Positions 1-7,566 are shown, counted from the stretch's first letter. The stretch: 24,661 nucleotides of DNA from an uncultured Prevotella sp. (GCA_934217675.1 CAKQCV010000039.1:1-24661), one strand, 5' to 3'. Notes: generated by a model from the letters alone, not told the origin. Made by a program: numbers and translations.

Positions 1-78
1 GCATTCAAGAAGGTGAATGGAATGACGCCGTCGGTATACCAGAAGCTGAAAAGTTCGGAAGACGAACAGAAAGATTAA
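1..78 (+). CDS. AraC-family transcriptional regulator, C-terminal end (5' partial)
   Basis: The first 25 codons of the window, read from base 1, end in TAA at 76-78. They encode AFKKVNGMTPSVYQKL followed by a short polar tail. The pattern F-K-K-x-x-G-M-T-P-S-x-Y is the signature of the last helix of the AraC/XylS helix-turn-helix DNA-binding domain. The rest of the protein lies outside the window, so it cannot be told whether this is a plain AraC regulator or a hybrid two-component protein, which in Bacteroidetes also ends in this domain. No hairpin follows the stop; a run of ten T at 84-93 is the only terminator-like signal. The family call is fairly safe; the target genes are unknown. Confidence 0.75.
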   Translation, partial: AFKKVNGMTPSVYQKLKSSEDEQKD

Positions 79-89
79 TTTAATTTTTT

Positions 90-179
90 TTTTCGTGATT
101 TTACCCTCACACTTTAGTGTAACGTCTTGAACTTTAAAGAGATACATGGGCGAGGGATAAAAACTACCCCCCCCCTCAC
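90..179. repeat. Intergenic CCCTCAC/GTGAGGG repeat element, copy 1
   Basis: The element shares an order of blocks with the copy at 7567-7690: TTTTCGTGATT (90-100), CCCTCAC (104-110), a GTAAC block near 119-123, an inverted GCGAGGG (150-156) and a direct CCCTCAC (173-179). It sits between two convergent genes and past the stop of the FKBP gene. Its right end is fused to a nine-C run (167-175) that also serves a terminator-like hairpin. This is the most diverged of the three copies. Confidence 0.55.
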
Positions 180-198
180 CATTGTAAAACGGGGGGCT
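162..198 (-). terminator. Probable Rho-independent terminator of the FKBP gene
   Basis: Read on the minus strand after the FKBP stop, six C (complement of the G run at 191-196) can pair with the G run complementary to C167-175 across a loop of about 15-18 bases, and then comes TAGTTTTTAT. The stem can slip because the G side has nine bases. The arrangement of a GC stem followed by a U-rich tract is that of an intrinsic terminator. Confidence 0.6.
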
Positions 199-212
199 AA
201 TCATCTTTGTGT

Positions 213-611
213 TTAGGCAATTCCCAAAAGTTCAATCTCGAAGATGAGCGTGGAGCCGCCTGGTATGCCTGGTTGTGAAAACTTTCCGTAGCCCTTCTCA
301 GCCGGAATATACACCTCCCATTTGTCGCCAATGCACATCTGCTGCATGGCGATAATCCAGCCGTCGATAAGGTCGCAGAGGCGCACGGCGAGCGGTGCAC
401 CGCCGAGCGAAGAATCAAACTTCTTTCCGTTTATCGTTCTGCCAGTGTAGTGGGCGGTAACGATGCTGCGGCGCGAGGGGTGTCGCCCGTCGGCAAGTCC
501 CTCCTTCAACACCTTATAATATATACCGCCGGGAATTTCCTTCACTCCCTCCTCCTTGGCTTTCTCCATGAGCCATTCCTTGTTCACTCTTGCGTATTCC
601 TGTTTTTTCAT
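213..611 (-). CDS. FKBP-type peptidyl-prolyl cis-trans isomerase, small cytoplasmic form
   Basis: This 132-residue protein catalyses cis-trans isomerisation of peptide bonds before proline. Nearly the whole chain after residue 30 is one FKBP domain: AHYTGRTINGKKFDSS in the middle, GWIIAMQQMCIGDKWEVYIP, then the aromatic KGYG turn and the closing GGSTLIFEIELL strand, all hallmarks of the fold. The conserved Tyr, Phe-Asp and Trp of the binding pocket are present. There is no signal peptide or lipobox, so it should be cytoplasmic, unlike the lipoprotein FKBPs common in this phylum. The start ATG is preceded on the minus strand by an A-rich stretch (AAAAGAACAAAG) instead of a strong Shine-Dalgarno site. 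A hairpin terminator lies only about 25 bp upstream, so a separate promoter or read-through from the DUF4834 gene must drive it. Client proteins cannot be inferred. Confidence 0.9.
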   Translation of the reverse strand: MKKQEYARVNKEWLMEKAKEEGVKEIPGGIYYKVLKEGLADGRHPSRRSIVTAHYTGRTINGKKFDSSLGGAPLAVRLCDLIDGWIIAMQQMCIGDKWEVYIPAEKGYGKFSQPGIPGGSTLIFEIELLGIA

Positions 612-639
612 CTTTGTTCTTTTAGATAAAAACTAAAAA

Positions 640-670
640 AAGGTCTGTTTAGTTTTGCTAAGCAGACCTT
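640..670 (-). terminator. Hairpin terminator or attenuator between the DUF4834 and FKBP genes
   Basis: Arms 640-652 and 658-670 pair over 13 bp, with one G-T wobble, across a five-base loop. A-runs at 635-640 become a U-tract on the minus strand, giving a standard intrinsic terminator for the DUF4834 transcript. The left flank on the plus strand also fits a bidirectional role. Its U-tract ends about 23 bp before the FKBP start codon, so it could alternatively act as a partial terminator that sets FKBP expression. Confidence 0.8.
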
Positions 671-686
671 TTTATGATAAGATTGT

Positions 687-1034
687 TTATCTCTCTTCCT
701 CGAAATCCACGTATTCACCTTCCTCCTGAGTGAAAATTTTACGGTTAATCTCGTCCTCCGTGCGACGGTCTTCTATAACTTCACCGGTAGGGGTCGTTGT
801 GGATTGGCGAGATGAGGTGTATTCTTTGTTACTCGTCTGTTCGTTTGTATTGCTGTAAGCTTTATTTCTTGTATTGTGGTATGTGTCGTATGACTTTGCA
901 TCTTGTTGTGCATTGAAATTCTTGAATTGTTTCGTTACATCATGTAATTTTCTGTAGATGCAATAGAACTTCCATGCCACCTTGAGCATACAATAGATGA
1001 AGATGAAGAGCAAGATGTATAATAACAAACCCAT
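687..1034 (-). CDS. DUF4834-family small membrane protein
   Basis: This is a 115-residue protein of unknown function. Residues 1 to about 22 are a hydrophobic helix (MGLLLYILLFIFIYCML), followed by a basic and aromatic stretch (KVAWKFYCIYRKLHD), a Ser/Thr/Asn-rich linker, and an acidic tail ending EYVDFEEER. This layout, one N-terminal membrane anchor and a short polar C-terminal part facing the cytoplasm, matches DUF4834 proteins of Bacteroidales. It follows pssA by 80 bp on the same strand. That gap contains TATATTTG on the minus strand (complement of 1080-1087), which fits a -7 element but lacks a convincing -33 element. Position beside phosphatidylethanolamine synthesis genes may mean an envelope role, but nothing in the sequence shows this. 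Confidence 0.75.
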   Translation of the reverse strand: MGLLLYILLFIFIYCMLKVAWKFYCIYRKLHDVTKQFKNFNAQQDAKSYDTYHNTRNKAYSNTNEQTSNKEYTSSRQSTTTPTGEVIEDRRTEDEINRKIFTQEEGEYVDFEEER

Positions 1035-1114
1035 AATCGTTTTCTTTTAATTAATATTTTGTGAACGATAAAAGTAGGGCAAATATAATGCCATTATAAA
1101 TTGTGTATAGTTGG

Positions 1115-1855
1115 TTATGCCACATCTTTATTGTTTGCAATAGTATCCTTTTTTGTAATATTCACATAAACCGACAAAATGACATACCAGGCAATGATTA
1201 CTGCAAAGGCAGAGAGTCTGAAAATTATCAAAAGCGGTATGCATGTAATAAGGAATATATATTTGACCTTGTTGCCTTTCCACCCCCAATGCTTAAACTT
1301 CAGTGCAAACATTGGCAATTCAGCAACTTGTATATAACTGCTTATTAAGACCATTGCCATTATTGCAAAAACATTGTATGGCGATGCTTCAATGAACTCG
1401 TTTGCCCCCACGATAAGTGACCCCCAGAATAAAGCGTTGGCAGGTGTAGGCAGACCGATGAACGAAGTGGCTTGGCGTGTGTCAAGATTAAATTTTGCTA
1501 ATCGTAAGGCAGCAAAAGCCGCCATGATATATGCAAAGTAAGGCAAATAATCACGCATTGGTTCAATTGTAGCCGGATAATCCATGACACCAAGTTCTGC
1601 AAATACCATTGTTGCCGGTGCCACTCCAAACGTTATGTCGTCGGCAAGAGAATCAAGTTCTTTGCCTATTGGTGATGATACTCCTAAAAGTCGTGCGCTC
1701 ATCCCGTCAAAGAAATCGAATATAGCTCCGATGATAATCCATAATAATGCCAATTCCGGGCGGTTTACGAATGCGAATGATGTTGCAACACATCCAGAAA
1801 TGAGATTGCAGCATGTTATAGTGTTAGGAATATTTCTTGTGATAAAGTTTGCCAT
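1115..1855 (-). CDS. pssA: CDP-diacylglycerol--serine O-phosphatidyltransferase
   Basis: PssA condenses CDP-diacylglycerol with L-serine to give phosphatidylserine and CMP, the first committed step to phosphatidylethanolamine, at the inner membrane. The 246-residue protein carries the CDP-alcohol phosphotransferase signature D-G-x2-A-R-x8-G-x3-D-x3-D (DGMSARLLG, then GKELDSLAD) just after residue 45; its Asp residues bind the metal and activate serine. Several hydrophobic membrane helices follow. The start MANFITRNIPNTITC is typical of the family's membrane-bound (type II) form. It lies 66 bp downstream of psd, whose product decarboxylates the PssA product, so the pair makes the full branch. 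A hairpin in the gap suggests the two genes may be differentially expressed. Confidence 0.95.
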   Translation of the reverse strand: MANFITRNIPNTITCCNLISGCVATSFAFVNRPELALLWIIIGAIFDFFDGMSARLLGVSSPIGKELDSLADDITFGVAPATMVFAELGVMDYPATIEPMRDYLPYFAYIMAAFAALRLAKFNLDTRQATSFIGLPTPANALFWGSLIVGANEFIEASPYNVFAIMAMVLISSYIQVAELPMFALKFKHWGWKGNKVKYIFLITCIPLLIIFRLSAFAVIIAWYVILSVYVNITKKDTIANNKDVA

Positions 1856-1877
1856 TCTGATTGGTGAATTAAAGTTA

Positions 1878-1914
1878 ACCCCGAAAACATCCCATTGAGG
1901 AATGGATTCGGGGT
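1878..1914 (-). terminator. Hairpin in the psd-pssA gap, possible partial terminator
   Basis: ACCCCGAA (1878-1885) pairs with TTCGGGGT (1907-1914), and ATCC-CATT pairs with AATGGAT inside it around a GAGG loop with one bulged C. On the minus strand the stem is followed by TAACTTTAATTC, which is U-rich but not a strong tract. It could attenuate transcription from psd into pssA or stabilise the psd message. TAACTTTA just after it resembles a weak -7 element for pssA. Confidence 0.5.
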
Positions 1915-1921
1915 GTTCTCA

Positions 1922-2611
1922 TTATTTTAGTTTTGCTATGACCGTTTTGTCACCAGTAGTGCTTTGTCCCATTTTGACACATATTTCAGTGCCAAGCGGC
2001 AAATACACATCAACGCGTGAACCGAATTTGATAAAACCGAGATGCTCGTCAATATAGCAGTCTTCCTCTGGCTTTGCATAGGTGACAATTCGCCTTGCTA
2101 CAGCTCCGGCAATCTGCCTACATAGAATTTCAGTTCCGTCTTCAGTTTCGAGCATAATGTCGGCATGCTCATTTTCTTCGCTTGCCTTTGGTAGCCATGC
2201 TTTGTGGAAATTTCCGTTCTGGTGATGTACGAATTTTACTTTTCCGTCAACGGGGAACCAATTTGCATGAACATTAAATAGACTCATGAATATGCTGACC
2301 ATAAGCCTTTTGTCATGAAAGTACGTATTCTCGTCAACTTCCTCTATGACCACGATTTTTCCGTCAGCCGGTGCAACAACAATCTTGTCGGTATCACCGT
2401 CAAAGAATCTTTTGGGGCAACGGAAAAAGTTCAGCACTATGGCATATATTACACCAAAGACTACCAGAAACCCCCAAAATGCCATTTTGCTATTGGTAGA
2501 GAACCAGATGGCAGAAGCTACTGCGGCAATGAAAATAAAGCCGTAGAGCAGGGTGTCCGTACCTTCACGATGTATTCTAACGTTCTTAAGTTTTTTTATT
2601 TTTTTACCCAT
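1922..2611 (-). CDS. psd: Phosphatidylserine decarboxylase, short pyruvoyl type
   Basis: Psd removes CO2 from phosphatidylserine to give phosphatidylethanolamine. I set the start at ATG 2611 (229 residues, [19 protein letters not shown]). The open frame extends to 2683, but that extra part crosses the predicted promoter and has no family match. Two hydrophobic segments lie between residues 20 and 65. The maturation site is Gly197-Ser198 in [11 protein letters not shown]: self-cleavage there leaves the small alpha chain with an N-terminal pyruvoyl group made from the Ser. The chain is shorter than the roughly 300-residue E. coli enzyme and matches the compact Psd class common in Bacteroidetes. 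It is first in the unit with pssA and is transcribed divergently from dnaE. Confidence 0.93.
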   Translation of the reverse strand: MGKKIKKLKNVRIHREGTDTLLYGFIFIAAVASAIWFSTNSKMAFWGFLVVFGVIYAIVLNFFRCPKRFFDGDTDKIVVAPADGKIVVIEEVDENTYFHDKRLMVSIFMSLFNVHANWFPVDGKVKFVHHQNGNFHKAWLPKASEENEHADIMLETEDGTEILCRQIAGAVARRIVTYAKPEEDCYIDEHLGFIKFGSRVDVYLPLGTEICVKMGQSTTGDKTVIAKLK

Positions 2612-2654
2612 AGTGTTATTTGCTTGTATAGAGTGCTCAATAAAAAAGCGTCTG

Positions 2655-2686
2655 CAAAGGTACGTCTTTTTTAGCATTTCCACAAG
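2655..2686 (-). promoter_or_regulatory. Bacteroidetes-type promoter for psd
   Basis: On the minus strand TACCTTTG (complement of 2655-2662) fits the -7 consensus TAnnTTTG. CTTG (complement of 2683-2686) stands 20 bases upstream as a near-match to the -33 TTTG. Expected initiation is near 2648, giving a leader of roughly 40 bases. This supports the internal ATG at 2611 as the true psd start. Confidence 0.65.
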
Positions 2687-2701
2687 TTTTACTCTCTTTC
2701 T

Positions 2702-2733
2702 TTTGGTCGTTTCGTGTATAAACAGTAACTTTG
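2702..2733 (+). promoter_or_regulatory. Bacteroidetes-type promoter for dnaE
   Basis: TTTG (2702-2705), a 20-base spacer and TAACTTTG (2726-2733) match the Bacteroidetes sigma-ABfr consensus exactly. Expected initiation is near 2740, giving a leader of about 50 bases. It stands back to back with the psd promoter, with only 15 bases between the two -33 elements. Confidence 0.75.
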
Positions 2734-2744
2734 ACCCCCATTTG

Positions 2745-2761
2745 AATGGTTTTTCACCATT
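2745..2761 (+). other. Small hairpin at the 5' end of the dnaE leader
   Basis: AATGGT (2745-2750) and ACCATT (2756-2761) pair around a TTTTC loop. It starts within a few bases of the predicted dnaE transcription start, a place where a hairpin often protects an mRNA from 5'-end decay. The stem is only 6 bp, so the role is a guess. Confidence 0.35.
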
Positions 2762-2790
2762 TTATAAACTAACAACTCACAATTTTATAT

Positions 2791-5700
2791 ATGCAAGATT
2801 TCATACATCTTCACGTCCACACTTATTATAGTATCCTTGATGGACAGTCAAGTATTCCAAAACTTGTAGACAAGGCAATAGCCAACGGCATGAAAGGTAT
2901 GGCAATAACCGATCATGGCGATATGTTTGGAGTGAAAGAGCTTTTCAACTATTGTAATAAAGTTAATGGGAAATTGCGGGATGAAGGCAAACCCGAGTTC
3001 AAGCCGATTTTCGGCTGTGAGATGTATGTGGCGAGAAGGAAAAAAAGCGACCGCTCTGATCCTAAAACGGATAAAAGTGGATACCACCTTATTGTACTTG
3101 CCAAAAACTACAATGGATATAAGAATCTTATAAAACTTGTGTCAAGGGCATGGGTTGACGGCTTCTATATGAGACCGCGAACCGACCGTGATGACCTTGA
3201 GAAATATCATGAAGATCTTATTGTTTGTTCTGCATGTATAGCGGGAGAGGTGCCGGCGAAAATTCTTAAAGATGATATAGCTGGGGCACGTGAGGCTATT
3301 GAATGGTATAAAAGTGTTTTTGGGGATGATTATTATCTTGAGTTGCAGCGTCATGAAGTGAAAGATCCCAATCAAAGGGCAAACAGAGAAACTTTTCCTT
3401 TGCAGCAAAAGGCAAACCGGGTGATAATACAACTTGCTAAGGAATATGGCATAAAGTTTGTTTGCACCAATGATGCCCATTTTGTGGATCAAGATAATGC
3501 TGAAGCTCACGACCATCTTCTTTGTCTTGCCACAGGCAAGGATCTTGATGATCCAAACCGTATGCTTTATTCAAAGCAGGAGTGGTTTAAAACTCGTGAG
3601 GAGATGAACGAGGTATTTGCTGATGTTCCAGAAGCATTGTCGAATACGATAGAAATCCTTGACAAGGTTGAAACGTACAGTATTGATCATGCACCGATTA
3701 TGCCGTTTTTTCCGATACCGGCAGAATTTGGAACCGAAGAAGATACGCGCCGTAACTATACCCCAGAGCAGCTCTACAAAGAGTTTACAACAGATGAGAA
3801 CGGCGAGAATCCACTGCCAAAGGAAGAGGCAGACAAGAAAATAAAAAAGCTGGGAGGTATAGATAAAATATACAGGATAAAGTTTGAAGCCGATTATCTT
3901 GCAAAGCTTGCATATGATGGGGCAAAGGTGCGTTATGGCGACCCTCTGCCTGATGATGTGGCGGAACGAGTGAAGTTTGAGTTGCATATCATGAAGACCA
4001 TGGGTTTTCCTGGTTACTTCCTTATTGTGCAAGATTTTATCAACTCGGCACGAGATGAACTTGGAGTTATGGTTGGTCCGGGACGTGGTTCTGCTGCAGG
4101 TTCTGTTGTGGCATATTGTTTGGGTATCACAAAGATTGACCCAATGAAATATGACCTTCTGTTTGAGCGTTTCCTAAATCCTGATCGTATTTCCCTTCCG
4201 GATATTGATACCGATTTCGATGATGACGGGCGAGGGAAAGTGCTTGAGTGGGTAGAGGATAAATATGGGCACGACAAGGTTGCACATATTATCACCTATG
4301 GTACGATGGCAACCAAGAATGCCCTGAAAGATGTGGCACGAGTGGAAAAGGTTCCATTGCCTGTTATAAATCATCTGTGCAAACAGATACCAGATAAATT
4401 GCCGGATGGTCTGAAGATGAATCTTACCAATGCCATTAAGTGTGTGCCTGAACTTCGTGAAGCAGAGGCTTCGCCAGATGAGAGGTTGAGAAATACAATA
4501 TCCTATGCAAAGATGCTTGAAGGAACGGTGCGTGGAACTGGTATTCATGCTTGTGGAACAATTATATGCCGTGATGCTATTAGTGATTGGGTTCCCGTTT
4601 CTACAGCTGAGGATAAGTCGGACCCTGGGCATAAATTGCTGTGTACGCAGTATGATGGGCACGTTATTGAGGAAACAGGACTTATCAAGATGGACTTTCT
4701 CGGACTGAAGACATTGTCCATTTTGAAGGAAGCTGTTGAAAATATTCGTTTGCATACAGGGAAGATTGTTGATTTGGATACAATTCCAATTGATGATCCT
4801 GATACATACAAATTATATAGTGAAGGTCGTACTATTGGAACTTTCCAGTTTGAGTCTGCGGGAATGCAGAAATATTTGCGCGAGTTGCATCCTACGACAT
4901 TTGAGGATATTATAGCAATGAATGCCCTGTATCGTCCAGGACCAATGGACTATATTCCTTCATTCATAGCCAGGAAAAACGGTAAGGAGGAGATAAAGTA
5001 CGACATTCCGTGCATGGAGAAATACCTAAAGGATACGTATGGAATTACAGTCTACCAGGAGCAGGTCATGCTTTTGTCTCGTCAGCTTGCCGACTTTACA
5101 CGTGGTCAAAGTGATGCACTTCGAAAAGCTATGGGTAAGAAGAAGAAGGCTATTGTAGACCAAATGAAGCCGATGTTCATAGAGGGTGGAAAGAAGAATG
5201 GTCATGATCCTAAAGTGCTTGAAAAGATATGGGCGGATTGGGAGAAATTTGCAAGTTATGCGTTTAATAAAAGTCATGCCACGTGTTATTCATGGGTAGC
5301 ATATCAGACAGCCTATCTGAAAGCACATTATCCTGCCGAATATATGGCTGCGAATATGAGTCGCAACTTGGCGAATATTACTGAAATAACAAAACTCATG
5401 GACGAGTGCAAGTCTATGGGAATACAAACTCTTGGACCGGATGTTAACGAAAGTCGCAATAAGTTCAGTGTGAACAAGGAAGGAGCTATCCGATTTGGAC
5501 TTGCCGCGATAAAGGGCATGGGAACAGCGGCTGCAGAGGCTATTATTTCGGAACGTGAGAAGAATGGACCATATAAGGATATCTTCGATGTCGCACAGCG
5601 TGTGAATCTTAGTGCATGCAATAGAAAATGCTTTGAAAGCATGGCATTGAGTGGCGGATTTGACAGCTTTGGCATAAAGCGTGAACGCTATTTCGGGCAG

Positions 5701-6498
5701 AATGAAAAGGGAGAGAACTTTTTTGATACTATGCTTCGTTATGGGCAGTCGTATCAGACTGCACAACATGAGGCACAAAACTCTCTGTTTGGTGGATTTG
5801 ATGCGATAGAGATTGCAACGCCTAAAATTCCTGAAAGCGAACAATGGAGCGATATTGAACGCTTGAATAAGGAGCGTGACCTGGTTGGAATTTATCTTTC
5901 CGCTCATCCTCTTGATGAGTTTGCTGTTGTGTTGAATAATCTTTGCAATACAACTTGTCCGGAAATTTCGGATAAGGAGGAATTGATGAAAAAAGGTGAT
6001 ATAACAGTTGGTGGAATAGTTACCAATGTTAGAGATTCTTTCACAAAGAAAGGTTCTCCATGTGGGTTCGTTACTATTGAGGATTTTTCGGGTTCTGGTG
6101 AGCTTGCGTTGTTTGGTGAGTCATGGGGACGATGGAAAGGCATGTTGTCTGAAGGTTGTTCTGTATTCATTTCAGCTAAAATCACTCAAAAGTATGCTGG
6201 CAGCAATTTCTATGATTTCAGTATAGGTGACATTCAATATTTGCAAACGGTAAAAGAAAAGCGAATAGAAAAAATAACAATAGATGTGGATCCGCAGAAA
6301 ATAACAGAAGTTATGGTTTCAGATTTGTTGGAGAAAGTTAATGATACTCCTGGTAATACTCAAGTGTTTATGCAAATCAACAGTGCGGAAGACCGGCGTG
6401 GTGTTACCATGCGCTCTCGTCTGTCTGGGGTTGATGTTAATCGCAACTTACTTCTTTTCATTGAGGGATGTGATGCAATGAGTTATCATATAAATTAA
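2791..6498 (+). CDS. dnaE: DNA polymerase III alpha subunit
   Basis: DnaE is the replicative polymerase of the chromosome. The 1235-residue chain runs in the family order: PHP domain (residues 1 to about 300), polymerase palm, fingers and beta-binding region, then an OB-fold near residue 1070 (GDITVGGIVTNVR). Palm catalytic aspartates are Asp471 and Asp473 in LPDIDTDF and Asp635 in IKMDFLGL; GPGRGSAAGS lies upstream of them. The PHP domain keeps HLHVH (6-10), ITDHGD, GCEMYV and TNDAHF, so its metal site looks intact, unlike the degenerate one in E. coli. Compared with the E. coli protein of 1160 residues, it is slightly longer. The start has no Shine-Dalgarno site but sits about 50 bases after an excellent promoter. 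trxA follows 112 bp later on the same strand. Confidence 0.97.
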   Translation: MQDFIHLHVHTYYSILDGQSSIPKLVDKAIANGMKGMAITDHGDMFGVKELFNYCNKVNGKLRDEGKPEFKPIFGCEMYVARRKKSDRSDPKTDKSGYHLIVLAKNYNGYKNLIKLVSRAWVDGFYMRPRTDRDDLEKYHEDLIVCSACIAGEVPAKILKDDIAGAREAIEWYKSVFGDDYYLELQRHEVKDPNQRANRETFPLQQKANRVIIQLAKEYGIKFVCTNDAHFVDQDNAEAHDHLLCLATGKDLDDPNRMLYSKQEWFKTREEMNEVFADVPEALSNTIEILDKVETYSIDHAPIMPFFPIPAEFGTEEDTRRNYTPEQLYKEFTTDENGENPLPKEEADKKIKKLGGIDKIYRIKFEADYLAKLAYDGAKVRYGDPLPDDVAERVKFELHIMKTMGFPGYFLIVQDFINSARDELGVMVGPGRGSAAGSVVAYCLGITKIDPMKYDLLFERFLNPDRISLPDIDTDFDDDGRGKVLEWVEDKYGHDKVAHIITYGTMATKNALKDVARVEKVPLPVINHLCKQIPDKLPDGLKMNLTNAIKCVPELREAEASPDERLRNTISYAKMLEGTVRGTGIHACGTIICRDAISDWVPVSTAEDKSDPGHKLLCTQYDGHVIEETGLIKMDFLGLKTLSILKEAVENIRLHTGKIVDLDTIPIDDPDTYKLYSEGRTIGTFQFESAGMQKYLRELHPTTFEDIIAMNALYRPGPMDYIPSFIARKNGKEEIKYDIPCMEKYLKDTYGITVYQEQVMLLSRQLADFTRGQSDALRKAMGKKKKAIVDQMKPMFIEGGKKNGHDPKVLEKIWADWEKFASYAFNKSHATCYSWVAYQTAYLKAHYPAEYMAANMSRNLANITEITKLMDECKSMGIQTLGPDVNESRNKFSVNKEGAIRFGLAAIKGMGTAAAEAIISEREKNGPYKDIFDVAQRVNLSACNRKCFESMALSGGFDSFGIKRERYFGQNEKGENFFDTMLRYGQSYQTAQHEAQNSLFGGFDAIEIATPKIPESEQWSDIERLNKERDLVGIYLSAHPLDEFAVVLNNLCNTTCPEISDKEELMKKGDITVGGIVTNVRDSFTKKGSPCGFVTIEDFSGSGELALFGESWGRWKGMLSEGCSVFISAKITQKYAGSNFYDFSIGDIQYLQTVKEKRIEKITIDVDPQKITEVMVSDLLEKVNDTPGNTQVFMQINSAEDRRGVTMRSRLSGVDVNRNLLLFIEGCDAMSYHIN

Positions 6499-6535
6499 AA
6501 AAACATAAATGCTGTGTGACATGCTGAAAAAGCAT

Positions 6536-6543
6536 TATATTTG
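6536..6543 (+). promoter_or_regulatory. Probable -7 promoter element for trxA
   Basis: TATATTTG fits TAnnTTTG and is followed by about 67 bases to the trxA ATG. The region 19-21 bases upstream holds only TGTG instead of a clear TTTG. A short AATGCT/AGCATT pairing (6508-6513 with 6531-6536) just before it may be a weak end signal for dnaE. Confidence 0.45.
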
Positions 6544-6610
6544 CAAAACATATTCTATGGATATAGTGTCCTTTTATTGAAATATTAATAGTATAAATAA
6601 GAAATAAAAA

Positions 6611-6925
6611 ATGGAAGTAACAATTACAACTGAGAATTTTGAGAACTTGAAGAATGGTGAATTACCATTAGTAGTTGATTTCTGGGCAACATGGTGTGGA
6701 CCATGCCGTGCAATTGCTCCTTATATTGAAGAATTGGCAAAGGAGTATGATGGTAAGATTGTTGTTGGCAAGTGTGATGTAGAGGAGAATGATGATATCG
6801 TTATGGAGTATGGCGTTCGCAATATTCCAACAATATTATTCTTCAAAAATGGAGAGGTTGTTGACCGTCTTGTTGGTGGACAGTCAAAGTCTGCTATCCA
6901 GAAGAAGTTTGATGCTCTTCTGTAA
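6611..6925 (+). CDS. trxA: Thioredoxin
   Basis: This 104-residue cytoplasmic disulfide reductase keeps protein thiols reduced and supplies electrons to enzymes such as ribonucleotide reductase, being itself reduced by thioredoxin reductase. The active site WCGPC covers residues 28-32 (FWATWCGPCRAIAP), the buried Asp is in VVDFW, and the cis-proline is Pro73 in NIPTILFF; KNGEVVDRLVG closes the fold. Length and motifs match E. coli TrxA closely, and there is no signal peptide, so it is not one of the periplasmic thioredoxin-like proteins. The leader is A-rich (AAGAAATAAAAA before the ATG). It lies behind dnaE, with a putative promoter of its own, and ends in a hairpin terminator shared with the convergent tadA. 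Confidence 0.95.
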   Translation: MEVTITTENFENLKNGELPLVVDFWATWCGPCRAIAPYIEELAKEYDGKIVVGKCDVEENDDIVMEYGVRNIPTILFFKNGEVVDRLVGGQSKSAIQKKFDALL

Positions 6926-6956
6926 GCATTATCCACATATTGTGATAAATATAAAT

Positions 6957-6996
6957 CCCCATATCAATTTGTGTTATATTGATATGGGGTATTTTT
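6957..6996. terminator. Terminator between trxA and tadA
   Basis: CCCCATATCAAT (6957-6968) and ATTGATATGGGG (6978-6989) form a perfect 12-bp stem around a nine-base loop, followed by TATTTTTA on the plus strand. It is a clear intrinsic terminator for trxA. On the minus strand the stem is followed by ATTTATATTT, so it probably also ends tadA transcripts. Confidence 0.88.
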
Positions 6997-7444
6997 ATCT
7001 TCTCTTCTTGAAGAACTCTTGCATAAGATTGCGGCATTCTTCTTCTAACACTCCACTTGTTACTGTTGATTTTGGATGCATAACGTTTGGAGCAAATTTG
7101 TGATAGCCCCGTTTCTCGTCAGAAGCCCCGTATACAATACGTGGAATCTGTGCCCAGCCTATTGCACCGGCACACATAGGACAAGGTTCTACAGTTACGT
7201 AAAGAGTGCAATCCGTCAGATATTTACCACCAAGTGCATTAGCTGCAGACGTTATTGCCTGCATTTCGGCATGTGCTGTTACGTCTGTCAGAGTTTCTGT
7301 AAGGTTATGTGCACGAGATATAATTTGCCCTTTGCATACAACTACGGCACCAACTGGAATCTCGTTTTGCCCGAATGCTATTTCTGCTTCGGCTAAGGCT
7401 TTTCGCATGAAAAACTCATCTTGTTTTTTCTGGTCTGTTTCCAT
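6995..7444 (-). CDS. tadA: tRNA-specific adenosine deaminase / nucleoside deaminase
   Basis: TadA deaminates the wobble adenosine 34 of tRNA-Arg(ACG) to inosine. The 149-residue protein is a single cytidine-deaminase fold with the zinc site His58-Ala-Glu60 (TAHAEMQAI) and Pro87-Cys88-Pro-Met-Cys91 (VEPCPMCAGAI). Glu60 is the proton shuttle. The family features PVGAVVV near residue 30, the NxxE-like HNLTE stretch and the basic C-terminal helix (MQEFFKKRR) that helps hold the anticodon loop are present. Some relatives are guanine deaminases; the PCPMCAGA-type motif and general likeness favour TadA. Met13 is an alternative start giving a shorter N-terminus. It is monocistronic, with a 292-bp spacer to tsaE that holds a repeat element. 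Confidence 0.88.
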   Translation of the reverse strand: METDQKKQDEFFMRKALAEAEIAFGQNEIPVGAVVVCKGQIISRAHNLTETLTDVTAHAEMQAITSAANALGGKYLTDCTLYVTVEPCPMCAGAIGWAQIPRIVYGASDEKRGYHKFAPNVMHPKSTVTSGVLEEECRNLMQEFFKKRR

Positions 7445-7566
7445 TTTTGCTTGATGATTATGTTTTTTGCATGTAAGTCAGTTGGAAAGAATCCAAGCAT
7501 TAAAATCTGGTTGTTTCCGAAAAAGGAGTGCTACACTTTTCTCTTCATGACATTCCTGAAATTTTT

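Noticed and set aside
2612..2683. 24-residue N-terminal extension of Psd
   Set aside because: The extra part has no family likeness and crosses the predicted -7 element of the psd promoter; the ATG at 2611 opens the conserved [17 protein letters not shown] start.
5290..5907. 205-residue antisense frame within dnaE
   Set aside because: It lies fully opposite conserved DnaE sequence, is rich in Ile, Cys and Leu from reversed codons, and has no domain pattern.
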